From contig CAMGYJ010000007.1 of NCBI GenBank assembly GCA_946122785.1, positions 37,659,587 through 37,723,586 of the forward strand: a DNA stretch of 64,000 nt, written 5' to 3'. A program made the translations under genes and the position numbers. The notes beneath the pieces are model-generated. The model saw only the letters and a program-made list of their open reading frames with translations. It was not told where the DNA came from and ran no database searches. This DNA comes from Linum tenue (Eukaryota > Streptophyta > Magnoliopsida > Malpighiales > Linaceae). Below, in pieces: positions 1 through 10,380 of this stretch. Within the stretch, counting starts at the first letter, position 1; every line of letters begins with the position of its first letter.

Positions 1-955
1 AAGCCCTAGGAATACCAACTCATTTGAGACTCGCTTGAAGGGGGGTTTCCCTCTCTAATCTAGATTAATTGGATAATTAGATTGCTAAGCACACACATGC
101 ACAACCCTTAGATTGCGAAGCACAAACATGCACAATCAACATGAATAATATCTCAATCATTGAATTACACAAAACCCATAAACAATCATTCAATTCACAT
201 AACAGAAAACTACATGGTCGCTAGCTAGGGTTTCACAACACCCAAGTGAAAAAGAAATTTACTTCATGCTAGAAATGGGAGAAACACAAGGGGGAGAGGT
301 AGAAACCATCATGAAGGAGGCTTCCAATCTTCTTGGCCCTTGTGTTTATTTCTCTTGGGGAGAATCTTCCCAAATCCACTCTTGGAGCAAAACCATACCC
401 TCCTCCTTTGGTTCGTCTTTCTCTCTCTAAAATATGAAGAAGGCTTCCTCACTCAAGTGGCTCTCCCCTCTCTCTTCCTTTTAGCTCATCTTTTAAACAG
501 AGAATGAGCTCAATTCACGACTCCAGTTCACGGCCGTGAACACTCAAACGCGTCTGTGAACTCCAAATGGGCGCCGAAACGCACTGGTTCTTCTACACGT
601 GGTCACGGTCAACGGCTCATGTTCACGGTCTTAGTGAGCGTGAAATCATTTTGAGTCAGTATCCTCTTGAAATGCTCTAGACGCCTCGACGTTCACAGGC
701 AACAACTCTTCTTCTTCACGGTCATACAAGACCGTGAACATTCAGGGAAAACCCTAAACTCGCCGTTTATCACCTCTTCTCCCGGTTTTTGATCCTTTTC
801 GTCCAACTTTCGACTCTGGGGCTGGTTTCACCTGTTTAATCCTGAAACATCCTAAAACACGAGAAACCTAGCGTAAAACCACTCTTTTAGGAGCAAAATT
901 GCCACAAACGCCTAAGGAAAACAGGGGTAAAACAAGTACAATTAGGCCCTAATCA
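1..955 (-). mobile_element. Athila-like LTR, cut by the window edge
   Basis: Read on the minus strand this begins with TGATTAGGGCC at 955 and follows the order of the better-defined LTRs at 10381-11878 and 14989-16483. A line with ACACGAGAAACCTAGCGTAAAA near 855-880 is followed by palindromic promoter repeats built on TTCACGGCCGTGAA (520-760) and a leader with AGGGTTT...CACCCAAGTGA near 225-250. No polypurine tract follows at 956, so this is a 5-prime LTR whose body lies left of the window, or a solo LTR. Its left end is not visible. Confidence 0.6.
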
Positions 956-1130
956 GCAGCGAAAGTGAAACTCAATAGGAGGGGAAAATTCGGCAGTTGT
1001 TGACTGTGATTTCACATTTCCCCACGCGCAATCAGAGGAGAATCGGGTGCACTCACCTGTTCTACATTTATTTGTCTCAATAATGAATTTGTATTCTCTA
1101 ACCATTTTCTTTGAAATCTACATACTGCAG

Positions 1131-1395
1131 CCCTGCTTCCGAATGGGAACTTCGAGCAGTCCCCGCTGGCGTCCAACCTCGTCAACCGGGACATCATCGA
1201 CAAGCACTCGCTGCCCGGGTGGGAAATTGATGGACTAATCCAGTATGTCTCGGGCAGCCCGGCGGGTTCTACTTCGCCATCCCCAGGGGCGTCCACTTCG
1301 TCTACCTCGAGAACAAGGCCATCGTCTCGCAGACCATGAAGCTCTCCGCCGTCGGGATCTATAGCCTAAAGTTTGGGTCGAGAAAAAGGGTTCTC
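1131..1395 (+). pseudogene. DUF642-family gene, single-exon fragment, frameshifted
   Basis: After a splice-acceptor-like TACTGCAG the sequence reads LLPNGNFEQSP, then NRDIIDKHSLPGWEIDGL and QYVSG. This is the N-terminal half of plant DUF642 cell-wall proteins. A small deletion near 1257-1262 shifts the frame, after which GFYFAIPRGVHFVYLENKA and a terminal YSLKFG continue the same family domain. The piece is much more GC-rich than its surroundings, lacks exon 1 and the second half, and sits between retrotransposon relics. It is therefore read as a captured or stranded exon, not a working gene. Confidence 0.7.
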
Positions 1396-1505
1396 TTTCA
1401 TCTGTTAGTCTAACCGTTGTTGGGCTTTATGTTATCTATTTTTGGCAGTAAATGATCCAGCGGATCTTATACACGTTGAGAGGCCCAACAAATTAGAGTT
1501 TGTCC

Positions 1506-1940
1506 TTACTCCGTATCTCCATAGTCAAGGTATTTGACTGAGGCAACATAAACCAACCCGAAGACCCCATTAGTCACCAACTGATGAATATAGTGGACAT
1601 GAACCTCAATGTGTTTAGTGTGATCATGGAGAACCAGATTGGTAGAAAATTGAATCGCACTTGTATTATCAGTATACATCCGGGTAGGCCTGCGACCCAC
1701 CACTCCAAAATCCGCAAGTAAGTGCTGTAGCCAGACAAGTTCCGAAGCAGCCTCACTCATAGATCGATATTCAGCCTCCATGGAGGACTTCACCACTCGA
1801 TCTTGTTTCTTACATCGCCACGAGACAAAATAATTTCCAAACTGCACACACAAGCCAGATGTGGAGCGACGAGTGTCCAAACAACCAACATAATCAACAT
1901 CAGCATATGTTGTGATAGTGGTATCCCCACTCACAGGAAA
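1506..1940 (-). pseudogene. Ty1/copia RNase H remnant
   Basis: The minus-strand reading shows the copia RNase H pattern: YADVDYVGCLDTRRSTSG, then SSMEAEYRSMSEAASELVWL, then YTDNTSAIQFSTNLVLHDHT followed by KHIEVHVHYI. Only the C-terminal end of pol is left. No reverse transcriptase or integrase continues it upstream, where an unrelated LTR piece begins near 1975. The frame is open across this stretch but the element is a fragment. Confidence 0.85.
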
Positions 1941-1974
1941 GAACAAACATACTGCAGATAGTGATATTTCAGCC

Positions 1975-2626
1975 ATGATCACGGTCATGTCACGACCGTG
2001 AGTTGAGGCCGTGACTCGCACACAGTTTACCTATAAAAGAGGCAGTTGCGTGTTTTGAAAGAGGAGCTTGGTTTTTCTTTAAGGTTCCGACCCAAAGAAC
2101 CCAAAGCAACATTTCTAGAGAGAGAAAGTGATCTTGAGTGATCTTGGAGGTTAATTTGAGGCTTAGGTTGATCTTGGATTCAAGGAATCAAGCCTAGAAG
2201 ATCAAGAAGATGAATATCTTGAGCTATTTTGTAATCTCTCTCTCCTCTCTATGAATTAGCTCTCTTCTCTTAGGTTGAAGAACCCTAGGTCTAGATTTTG
2301 ACTAGATGTTGTATGTGAATAATCTATGTTTGAATATTCATATTATCTATTTGATGTGTTATGGATTACATGAGTTTGGATTCCATTTCATGTCAATTGA
2401 GCTTCTGACCTAAGAGGGAGAAAATCTCATGTTAGCCCATTTTTGGCAATTAGGGTCACTCCTCATTCTATGCCATCCGGGTAATCCTTCGAGGAGTCAA
2501 TTCTATCGATATCCTAACGTTATAGGTCTCCCTAAGTCGAATAGAGCATCTACAAATCCATCACTTTGTCGTTCCGGGTTAACCCCGAGAGAGTCGATCT
2601 CCTAATGGTAGGGATATAGCTTTGTT
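1975..2626 (+). mobile_element. Athila-like LTR fragment with promoter and leader
   Basis: Palindromic CACGGTCATGTCACGACCGTG repeats (1979-2012, read as two half-sites) lie directly upstream of a TATA box TATAAAA at 2032-2038. They are followed by a GA-rich leader and the 'gaagaaccctaggt' block that the other Athila-like LTRs in this window also carry after their leader. The far end near 2626 stops abruptly against different sequence, so the LTR is truncated. Confidence 0.5.
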
Positions 2627-2895
2627 GACGGGCCGATCCATCTTTATTTCATGGCCCATTTATTTTTCTTGCTTTATATTTAAGGTCGAGTTCAATGTTG
2701 ACAGTTGTCGCTTTGTAACACAAAGACATTAATCAATAAGACATATCTGAGAGCTCCGGCTCTTCGAGGATTAGTCTCCTTCACATCGAACGGGGAAACC
2801 ACGTAAATCTTGTGGTGTTCTCTTTTCTCATTATAATTATCTACAACTACGATTTCAGTATTATATATCCTACCGCTAATTTTTTCAATCGAACC
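2627..2895 (+). mobile_element. possible copia-type LTR end
   Basis: The stretch contains CACGTAAATCTTGTGGTGTTC followed by a TTCTCATTAT block. This resembles the R-U5 part of plant copia LTRs (CGTAAATCTTTGTGTTCT type). No primer site, partner LTR or coding part was found next to it, so the call rests on that resemblance alone. Confidence 0.3.
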
Positions 2896-3480
2896 ACCTC
2901 TATGGGTGAAACATCCCACCTCTTTGAATTTGGAAAAAAGACATTTCTACCTCGGGGTATAATTAAAAATCTCAAATACACAACTTTATATAAAATACCG
3001 AACTCAAATATCTCAATATCTCAAATAGAAAACCTAAACACGTGGGCAAAACTGAACTTGTCCAAAAAAAATGAATCTCCAATCTTTAACTCTTAGCCAT
3101 AAAGTCTTAATAACTTAAAAAAAGTTCTTCGATGCTTACTCTGACGCCTGGCTCGACATCTCTCAGCGAAGATGGTGTTGAGCTCCTCTAGCTTGCTGAT
3201 CACTGACTGTCTGGTTAGGATTTCCTCCCCTACGATCTGGTGTGTGAGTTGGGGTCAGTCTACGCCCTTACGATTGAAATCTCTAATACTTTAGTATTCT
3301 TCTCTAAACACTTAACTTCTACTAGGGGAAGTCGTTTTGTACTTCCATTCTTAACAATTTTAACTCATAAAATTCTTCGGGAGTTAAAGTTACTCTCCCT
3401 TCTAAAAGCTCAAAACTTGACTTAAATCTTTTGACTGACACTGGGATCCCTCACTAGCTAGTCCGATTGCCCATCTCATA
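2896..3480. other. unassigned repeat-flanked DNA
   Basis: No open frame of weight, RNA gene or element end is recognisable. It may be the 3-prime LTR or untranslated part of the minus-strand gypsy relic at 3924-4175, since it lies on that relic's downstream side, but nothing in it proves this. Confidence 0.3.
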
Positions 3481-3642
3481 CGTATGAGAAGCCATCCAGG
3501 CTTTCCTTAAACTTAGTTAGGGAAGTTGTAACGATTCATCCCCCTAACATCTTAAACTTATCGTATGAGAAGCCATCCAGGCTTTCCTTAAACTTAGTTA
3601 GGGAAGTTGTAACGATTCATCCCCCTAACATCTTAAACTTAT
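3481..3642. repeat. 81-bp tandem duplication, two copies
   Basis: The unit starting CGTATGAGAAGCC at 3481 repeats exactly 81 bases later at 3562 with almost no differences. A shorter duplicated motif, GAGCATAACTGCTGCTC, follows twice at about 3670-3720. Confidence 0.9.
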
Positions 3643-3923
3643 CGTGGTGGCTCTTCACCACGATTCTCAAGAGCATAACTGCTGCTCATCTTAAAAGTCT
3701 CAAGAGCATAACTGCTGCTCTATCTCAAAATGTCTCAAAAGGCAACGGACTGGCGCTAATGACTAAAAACACTTAAAACGACTTCACCTTCTTGAAGGTG
3801 AGTTACTTCTTAAAAAGAACTTGTTTCTTAACTTTAACAATAACTTATAAACAGAAAGCTTTAAATTAACTAAGAACTCATGCACATTCACATCAAACAT
3901 AGCTCAAACAAACTCACATATCA

Positions 3924-4175
3924 TCAACCATAAGCACAATAAAAAATGTCGTGGATCCTAGATAGGCTGGGAGGTAAGGCTAGTCGATAGGCTAAGGGTC
4001 CAATGCGCTCAAACACCTCATATGGACCGATATACCTCAGACTAAGTTTTCCCTTCTTACTAAATCTCATCACTCCCTTCCAAGGGGACACCCTTAGGAA
4101 TACCATATCCCCCACTTCATAACTTTGTGGGTTCCCTGGCCTCTCGACATTAACCTTCTGCCAGTCCTGAGTCGC
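3924..4175 (-). pseudogene. Ty3/gypsy integrase C-terminal (GPY/F) remnant
   Basis: The minus frame reads YEVGDMVFLRVSPWKGVMRF, SKKGKLSLRYIGPYEV and AYRLALPPSLSRIHDIF. This is the GPY/F module at the end of chromovirus integrases, and the same motifs occur in the intact polyprotein at 41850-42020. The rest of integrase is missing at about 4175, where sequence of another element starts. The final residues after IHDIF diverge from the usual HVSMLRK continuation. Confidence 0.85.
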
Positions 4176-4239
4176 CTTCGGATGAGGGAAGATGAGCCTT
4201 ACCTCGCCAAAATGCACTATCAAAATGTGAAGATCCAAG

Positions 4240-4451
4240 TATTTTCTTCGTCCCTTGTATGAATGATTGGAGATATATCGATGGATAGATTTGTGGCCAA
4301 CCTTGGAGCTAGCAAAAACAAGATGACATACAATATGTTTAAGAAGTTGTCTTTAGAAGGAAGACTGCCAAAGTGGTTGTCCAAATGGTTGATGGAACGA
4401 TAATTGATTTGTCTTGTAGCGTAGACCAAATTTACCTGGACCTAAGGTCAT
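4240..4451 (+). pseudogene. Athila-like protease remnant
   Basis: The plus-strand frames read NLGASKNKMTYNMFKKLSLE and, after a frameshift, VVQMVDGTIIDLS. These match the DLGASINVMPY and QLADRS region of the Athila-type aspartic protease seen at 32800-32960. The catalytic D is replaced by N in this copy. It is broken by at least one frameshift and ends against an LTR near 4451. Confidence 0.6.
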
Positions 4452-5475
4452 GATCTTGTTCCCTTGGGCCTCTCGCAGAATCCTTACTTTGGAACCGAGG
4501 TACGCTTCTATTAAAAAGAGATCAGTTTAGGAGGTTAAGTTCCTCCGGTTTTGAAGAATGTAGGAGTTTAGAAATTAAAATGGAGCAAGAAAGTAAATGT
4601 AAAGAAACCGGAGAAGTGAGAGATCAGAGAAGGAGGGCGTTGCATAGGCAAAGTTCCCCTAGATCTCGTAACCATGCATTGCGCCCTTGATGATCGGAGC
4701 ATGCGCTCTTCCAGTTTCTTATTCATTAGATCCCACCTTGTGTCGAAGCATTTACCCAAACTAATGGGCGACAAGGACCCTTGAAATTTATTCATTGAGG
4801 TAACATGCCATTTGACCGAATGATGTTCGATCAAGTAAGACTGCCATTGATGGAAATGAAGACTCCAGGGCATTACAGGAATCAACGGCCATAATAAAAT
4901 TAATCAGGCCTAGTGGCGCCGATTATCCCTCGAAGATGGCATCACTCTAAGTCAGGAGGGTTGTTCTGTCGGCAGAGTAACGATCCTTTCTTGACCTCTC
5001 ATCTTCTCCTCCTTCAAACTATAGCTCTATAGCCCTATTAATAGATCTTTGATTAGGATTTATGAGGAGAAAAACTTTCCCCTACTACATCGTGGCCAGC
5101 GAATCATGATGCTTCGGGATAACTTTCTGATGAAGGGGACAACTCTCCCAAAATGGCGTTGGGTCGCCATTTCTCTCGCTAAAATGAAGTCGTTGGTGCC
5201 TTTTTCCTTGAAGTTTGGTCCTCGAATCCTTGCTACGGAAACTTGGGCTCGATGCCCCCCATGGCTTCCAAGTTGGCCACTAGGCTGCTTTGCCATGAAA
5301 ATGCACAAAATGCCAACAAAAGTGCATCAATCGTATAAAAGCAATCTTAGATTTCTAGAATGCACTTGAAGCAATCATAGAAATAATCCAATGTATCATG
5401 ACGATAATGATGGGAAATGTAAGAATTTTAGGTTACAATATGGGGATCTAGAATATATACTTTCACGTGTCATCA
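4452..5475 (-). mobile_element. Athila-like LTR, truncated
   Basis: The minus-strand LTR starts TGATGACACGTGAAAG at 5475. Just outside it lie a polypurine tract and its hairpin, so this is a 3-prime LTR. The sequence is a diverged copy of 9836-10210 (same strand) and of 10211-10380 plus 16489-17786 (opposite strand); shared blocks include GACACAAGGTGGGATCTAA and TGCTCCGATCATCAAGGG. The low-coordinate end is cut near 4452. Confidence 0.7.
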
Positions 5476-6094
5476 AATAACCCCACACTTGAACTTTGCT
5501 TGTCCCCAAGCAAACCTAGCCTCGACATCCTTCTTTTTACTAGATCTTCACGATGACAAGTGACTTCCTATCTTAGGTAGTGGATCATAAGAAGCTTACA
5601 AAGTCAACACTTGCAGTTAGCGACCTTTCACCCTGGCAATGATGCTCCAAACTTACTTTGTAAGAATGAAATGATTCGCTTCGCACGAGATGGAGTTCTC
5701 GTTTTCTTCCTTGATTCCTCCTACGAATGTTGTGACGAAGCCTATGTAGCTTGATTAGGAAGTATTTGCACTCCTGCCGCCTTGTACTTTGGGACTTAGC
5801 TAGCCTAATTAAGCTAGAGCACTTTTTAGCTCCTTTTTGCTCGATCTTGCGGAGGTTCGATGAATTCAAGGGATTTCATAAGCTTTATCCGTGCCCTAAA
5901 AAACAAATCCGCAAGTTGGCAATCCTATCATACGGGTGGAAATTTTAATTGTACAAGAGAGGAACTATCATTATCTCGTAGGCCTGTCCCACCAAGACTC
6001 AACTTGTATCTCTTCCAAAACTCATTTTTCTCAAGGATAGGACGCCTTGGCTTTTACCCAAACTTTATTTGCGACGACATCGTCTATTGATGTA
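5476..6094 (-). mobile_element. Athila-like internal 3-prime end with polypurine tract
   Basis: Beside the LTR the minus strand carries AAGTGTGGGGTTATT, the polypurine tract, and next to it a perfect hairpin TTTGCTTG-TCCC-CAAGCAAA (5495-5514). The same pair occurs at 11881-11919 and 30992-31032. The remaining 550 bases have no readable gene. The element ends near 6094, where an unrelated plus-strand LTR begins without its own first bases. Confidence 0.65.
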
Positions 6095-7336
6095 GTAAAA
6101 AGAAGCATATGCGCAAGTTTCAAGTCAATCCAAGATAAATTGGTGACTTGGAAGGGAGAAATTCGGGCATGACTTGAGGAAGAATAGATTTCTACCTCAT
6201 TTTATTCATAAAGAATCATGTAAGCTTGTCATGAAAAGAAATAGGATGACACTATGAGCATCTGGGATAAAACGACACCTGAATCGGTGGTCAATCAAGC
6301 TCAACGAAGTTTAGGAGTGCATGCTGGAAATTGTGCACGGCCGTGTAATATTGTGCACGGCCGTGCGTGTTTTCCAGGTAGTTGCACGGCCAAAATCTCA
6401 ATTTGCACGGTCGTGCAAGTCGGGGGTGTGAATTTCAGCAGGTATAAAGGTTGTTTTGTGATTTTTGGAGAGGGAGAGTTGGGCTTTGATTCCCAAACAC
6501 CCAAGGGACGAACCAAAGAGTGAGAGGATGATTTGAGGGCATTTTTGGATCCTTGGAAGCTCGAGGAATAAGCCCGGACTTGAAGACTGATTATGTGAAG
6601 ATTCTTACTGCAATCTCTCTCTTTTTTATGGAGTAACTTCCCTTCACTTAGGTTTTGAGGAACCTTAGCCATGTTTGTTTGATTGTCTGATTGTATGAGT
6701 ACTCCTACTTGATAATATTGAGTTCATATCCAATCTATGCATGTTTTCATGATTCAATTCTGCTTTAGTCGAGATTATTGATTTTGCTTTGATCCTATGG
6801 GAGCGAATACCTGATTAGTTCAATAGAGCACCATAGATTGATAGTACTGGATCGATTGTTGTGGTCGAAGGTCGATTCACTACTTTGTATTGATTGAGAA
6901 CCTCATTCAATTGAGAGAATCTAGTTCAGAACGCCTTGATAAGTTGTTCTAGAGAAGGATACGTCCCTCTAGGCAATTGACTCAAGAGGGCCTTGACTTC
7001 TTTAGTCGAGATTCAAGGTCTAGTCAAGGATTATCCGCATTGTGAATGAAAGTGAAACAAGTTAGAGATCATCAATCATTAATCTGGCTAGTGATGACTA
7101 GGGGGAACCATACCTAAGTGAGTTCCCAACCTGTAATTAGTAGTCTAACCTAGTTTAGCCTGTAGAGTAGTTTAGTTAATCAAACCTCAATATGATTTTC
7201 TAGATAATGAATTGAAGCTGAGTAATAGTACATCTAAAGACCTGAGGATTCTATATTTATTACTTGGACCACTATACTGCAGTCCCTTTCATTGGTTACA
7301 CTTGGCCATTGCCAGGAGTTGTGTTTTAGCGAGTCA
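6095..7336 (+). mobile_element. Athila-like 5-prime LTR, start missing
   Basis: Co-linear with the solo LTR at 17851-19213 from AAGTTTCAAGTCAATCC onward, but lacking roughly the first 120 bases. It has GTGCACGGCCGTG palindromes at 6340-6420, a TATA-like TATAAAG at 6443-6449, the leader, and the terminal block GTGTTTTAGCGAGTCA at 7321-7336. A degenerate primer site follows at once, which makes it the 5-prime LTR of the element whose ORF relic starts at 7481. Confidence 0.75.
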
Positions 7337-7342
7337 AGTTTT

Positions 7343-7360
7343 TGGCGGTGTTGTCGGGCA
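7343..7360 (+). other. degenerate tRNA-Asp-type primer binding site
   Basis: TGGCGGTGTTGTCGGGCA compares with the intact TGGCGCCGTTGCCGGGGA at 14965-14982 and 35175-35192 (minus). Two of the differences are C-to-T, consistent with decay of a methylated old copy. Confidence 0.7.
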
Positions 7361-7480
7361 CTCTCTAGATTATTAGGAAATGCATAAGTTTGTTAATTTA
7401 GCTTTTCTTTCTTTTATTTTTCTTTTCCACCATTGCTTTTCACTTGGTTGTTTTTGTTTTTGTTGGTGCAGATCTGAATC

Positions 7481-8749
7481 ATGGATCCTAATGGCTTCTG
7501 CAATCATTGTAGGTATCCACCACCACCCGAGTGGTATTACCCCGAGACTTCCTGGAGAAATCAAGGAGGAGAAGACTATGGATTCGGATTGCAGTACTGA
7601 CCCCCCTACTACAAAGAATACCCAGACCCTTGGCCATTTCAAGAGCAATTTCCTTATCAAGAGGAATTTCATCCACAACCACTAAGGACATCGGAGCTGG
7701 AGCTATCCATGGCGGCCATCACGGGCCATTCTACATAGCATTGCTACACTCCACAGCCAGATCCGAACAGAGACTTGAGGCTTCTTGTGGAGAAATTTGC
7801 TCGAGACACCGAGAGATCCCTCCACAAGATGGACCTTCTAATCCAATCCATTGCTTCTGGCCCTTTCTTTCTCCGTGAATCGGAGGAGGTTGTTCAGCAC
7901 TCAGCAAAGCAAAAAGAGTGGGTTGAGAAAGTTTGTGCACATCTCACTCAAGACCGCCTTTCGAATTTTATAAAAGAAGAGATGAGGATGAAGAAGGCTA
8001 CGAAGACATGGTGGAGCAAGCGGAAAGTATCATGGAGAGCTCGCGTGATGATCATGATCAAGAATGTCCTAATGCAGCTGACCACGCCTTTCCACGTTAC
8101 ACCTCAAGTTATGAAGAGAAAGACATGAGTGAGGAGATGCAAAATGATCTCATCGAAGAAATTGCTTGGCGACTTGCTCTCAAATCCGTGATGGAAGAAG
8201 AAGAGGGAGAAAGGGTGAGGAAAGAAGTTGTGGAGGTTGAGGAAGAAAGCAAAGAAAAGGGAGTTCTTGATCTTTTCCAAGGGGAGGAATCAAATTCCGA
8301 GGAAGGAAGGGGGGTTGAAGAATCAATTGTAGTCCAGGCTGAGAACAAAATTAAGGTGGAAGAGGCTTGCACCGACCCTATTTTAAAAGTAATATCTCCA
8401 CCAAACTTCGAGGAGCTGCTTGGCAGGGACCCGTTTGTAATGTCTCTTCGCCAGACCAAGGCCACATCGACATCGGTCCCTCTTGGTGGACGCGATGGTG
8501 GTCAATCGATGTTCTCATATATGGTTTGGGGCAATGAGACAAGAGAAGAAGAGGTCTCGTGGGTGGAGACTTCATCTTCATCAAGTGCACGAGCCTACAC
8601 CACCTGATACACCACATGCTCGTGACTTGAGACTCCACCTCATTGATGAGAACCTCAACTTCAAGGAGGTCCTGGGGTGGACCAAAACTTATGAGCCACC
8701 GTCCGGCTCAAGTCATAAAGAAGCGCTTGTAGGGAGGCAACCCAACTAG
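7481..8749 (+). pseudogene. broken copy of the acidic non-autonomous-element ORF
   Basis: Starts MDPNGF and runs parallel to the ORF of the complete element at 13670-14911. Shared stretches are YYPETSWRNQGGEDYGFG, LRLLVEKFARD, EEIAWRLAL, ISPPNFEELLG, VWGNET and LNFKEVLGW. It has an in-frame TGA about 39 codons in and two frameshifts, near 7970 and 8556. The predicted product is hydrophilic, with a proline/tyrosine/glutamine-rich start and an acidic, coiled-coil-like centre. It has no CCHC finger, protease or polymerase motif. The role is unknown; a divergent gag is the main alternative. The copy is dead, but it shows that the correct frame begins at MDP. Confidence 0.65.
8729..8746 (+). other. 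ORF-end hairpin GTAGGG-AGGCAA-CCCAAC
   Basis: A short stem-loop immediately after AAGAAGCGCTT. Homologues lie at 13616-13633 and 32144-32161, both read on the minus strand. In this old copy one stem position is unpaired (A opposite A). Confidence 0.6.
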
Positions 8750-8877
8750 TCGATTTGCTTTTCATTCCCTATTTCTCTTTGGTTGAGTCGGTTTGTTCTT
8801 TGATTTTAGAGTCAATAACTCAACCTTTGTGAGATTTTGTGTGGTGTTTGTGTTCCGACTGCTCTTTGAGCTTATGT

Positions 8878-9835
8878 GCGACTCTAGCAACTACACCGTC
8901 AGAGCGGTATTAGGCCAAGGAAAGGAAAAATAGTTTCCCCAATTTATTATGATAGTCGCGCATTGAATGATGCACAAAATAATTATACGACCACAGAGAA
9001 AGGGCTTTTACCAATGATATTTTCTTTCGATAAGTTCCAACATTACCTTGTGTTATCTCATATGATAGTATCCACTGACCATCATGCATTGTGTTACTAA
9101 TTAACCAAGGTCGATGCTAAACCTTGCCTCAACCGATGGGTCTTGTTGCTTCGGGAAATTGATATAAAAATAAAATATAAGCCAGGCGCTGAGAACGTTA
9201 TCGTTGATCATCTTTCACGCTAACAGGAACCTTAGAGGAAACTACCTAATCCCTTCAAGATCAAGGTCACATTCTCGGATGATCAAATTTTCCTCACAAT
9301 TGTCAAAAAGTTGGAAGGTACCTGGTTCGCAGATATGGCAAACTATCTAGCTACTGGGAATGTTCCGCATGACCTTACCTATCAAGAAAAGAAGAAGTTA
9401 TTTGCTAACACAAAATTTTAATTATGGGATGAGCCATATCTTTTCAGGTTTGGGTCTGACGGCATAATCTGGTGATGTGTCTTTTCGATCGATTCAAAAG
9501 ACATCATACGCCACTGTCAGTCCGCATGAGTGCATCACGGTTGGCCTAGAACATCACGCAAAGTCTTGGAGTGTGGATTTTATTGGCGCTCTATCTTTAG
9601 AGATTGCGACCAATATGCTCGGTCATGCGATGCGTGAAAACGTCTTGGAAGCATATCTTGAAGGGATGGAATGCCTCAGTTAATATTCTTGCATGTAGAA
9701 GTAATAGACGTATGGGGGAAAAGATTTTATGAGACCCTTCCCTTCGTCCTTTGGCAACCAATATATTTTAGTTGCAGTGGATTATGTTTCTAAATGGTCA
9801 GAGTCTCAAGCTCTCCCTACCAATCAAAACTCTCC
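8878..9835 (+). pseudogene. Athila-like RNase H and integrase remnants
   Basis: Across shifting frames the plus strand reads NYTVRAVLGQ, then STDHHALCY, DAKPCLNRWVLLLREIDI and GAENVIVDHLSR (RNase H). It continues WFADMANYLATGNVPHD and FRFGSDGIIW (start of integrase), and VIDVWG followed by [16 protein letters not shown] (catalytic core). Many stops and frameshifts are present. It breaks off at about 9835 where LTR sequence starts on the opposite strand. This is the only Athila-type RNase H/integrase in the window. Confidence 0.75.
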
Positions 9836-10210
9836 AAACATGTGGCCAGCGAATGAGGATCCTTCTAGATAACTTCCCAACGAAGTGGATGACTCTCCTA
9901 AAATGGAATCCGGGGCGTCTTTTCTCTTCACTAAAATGGCGCTGTTGGCGGATTGTTTCCTTGATGTTAGCTCTTCGAATACTTGCTCGAGGAACTTGGG
10001 CTCCATGTCCCCTACAGCTTCGAAGTGGCCCATTAGGCTGCTTTGCCCTGGTAATGCAGAAAATGCTACTTAAAGGAATCCTAGGGTTGCTAAAAATGCA
10101 CTTTAAGCAATCATAGCAATAATTCAATGTATTATAACAATAATGATGATAAATGTATGCACTTTGGGTCACAAGACGGGGTTTATAATAGATACTTTCA
10201 CGTGTTATCA
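9836..10210 (-). mobile_element. Athila-like LTR fragment, minus copy of an inverted pair
   Basis: The minus strand begins TGATAACACGTGAAAG at 10210 and is a diverged copy of the LTR at 4452-5475. It lies head to head with a plus-strand copy that starts immediately at 10211. It runs only about 375 bases before meeting the integrase relic. Confidence 0.65.
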
Positions 10211-10380
10211 CTATCCTCAGGTTGTTATTATACAATTGATGCAATTTTATAGCGTTCTGTGCATATCCAGGACAAAGCAGCTTAATGGACCACTTAGAAG
10301 CCGGAGGGGACATCGAGCCCCAGTTGTTGGAACAAGGATTCGAAGACCGGACGTCAAGGAAAAAAGGCGCCAATGGTTAG

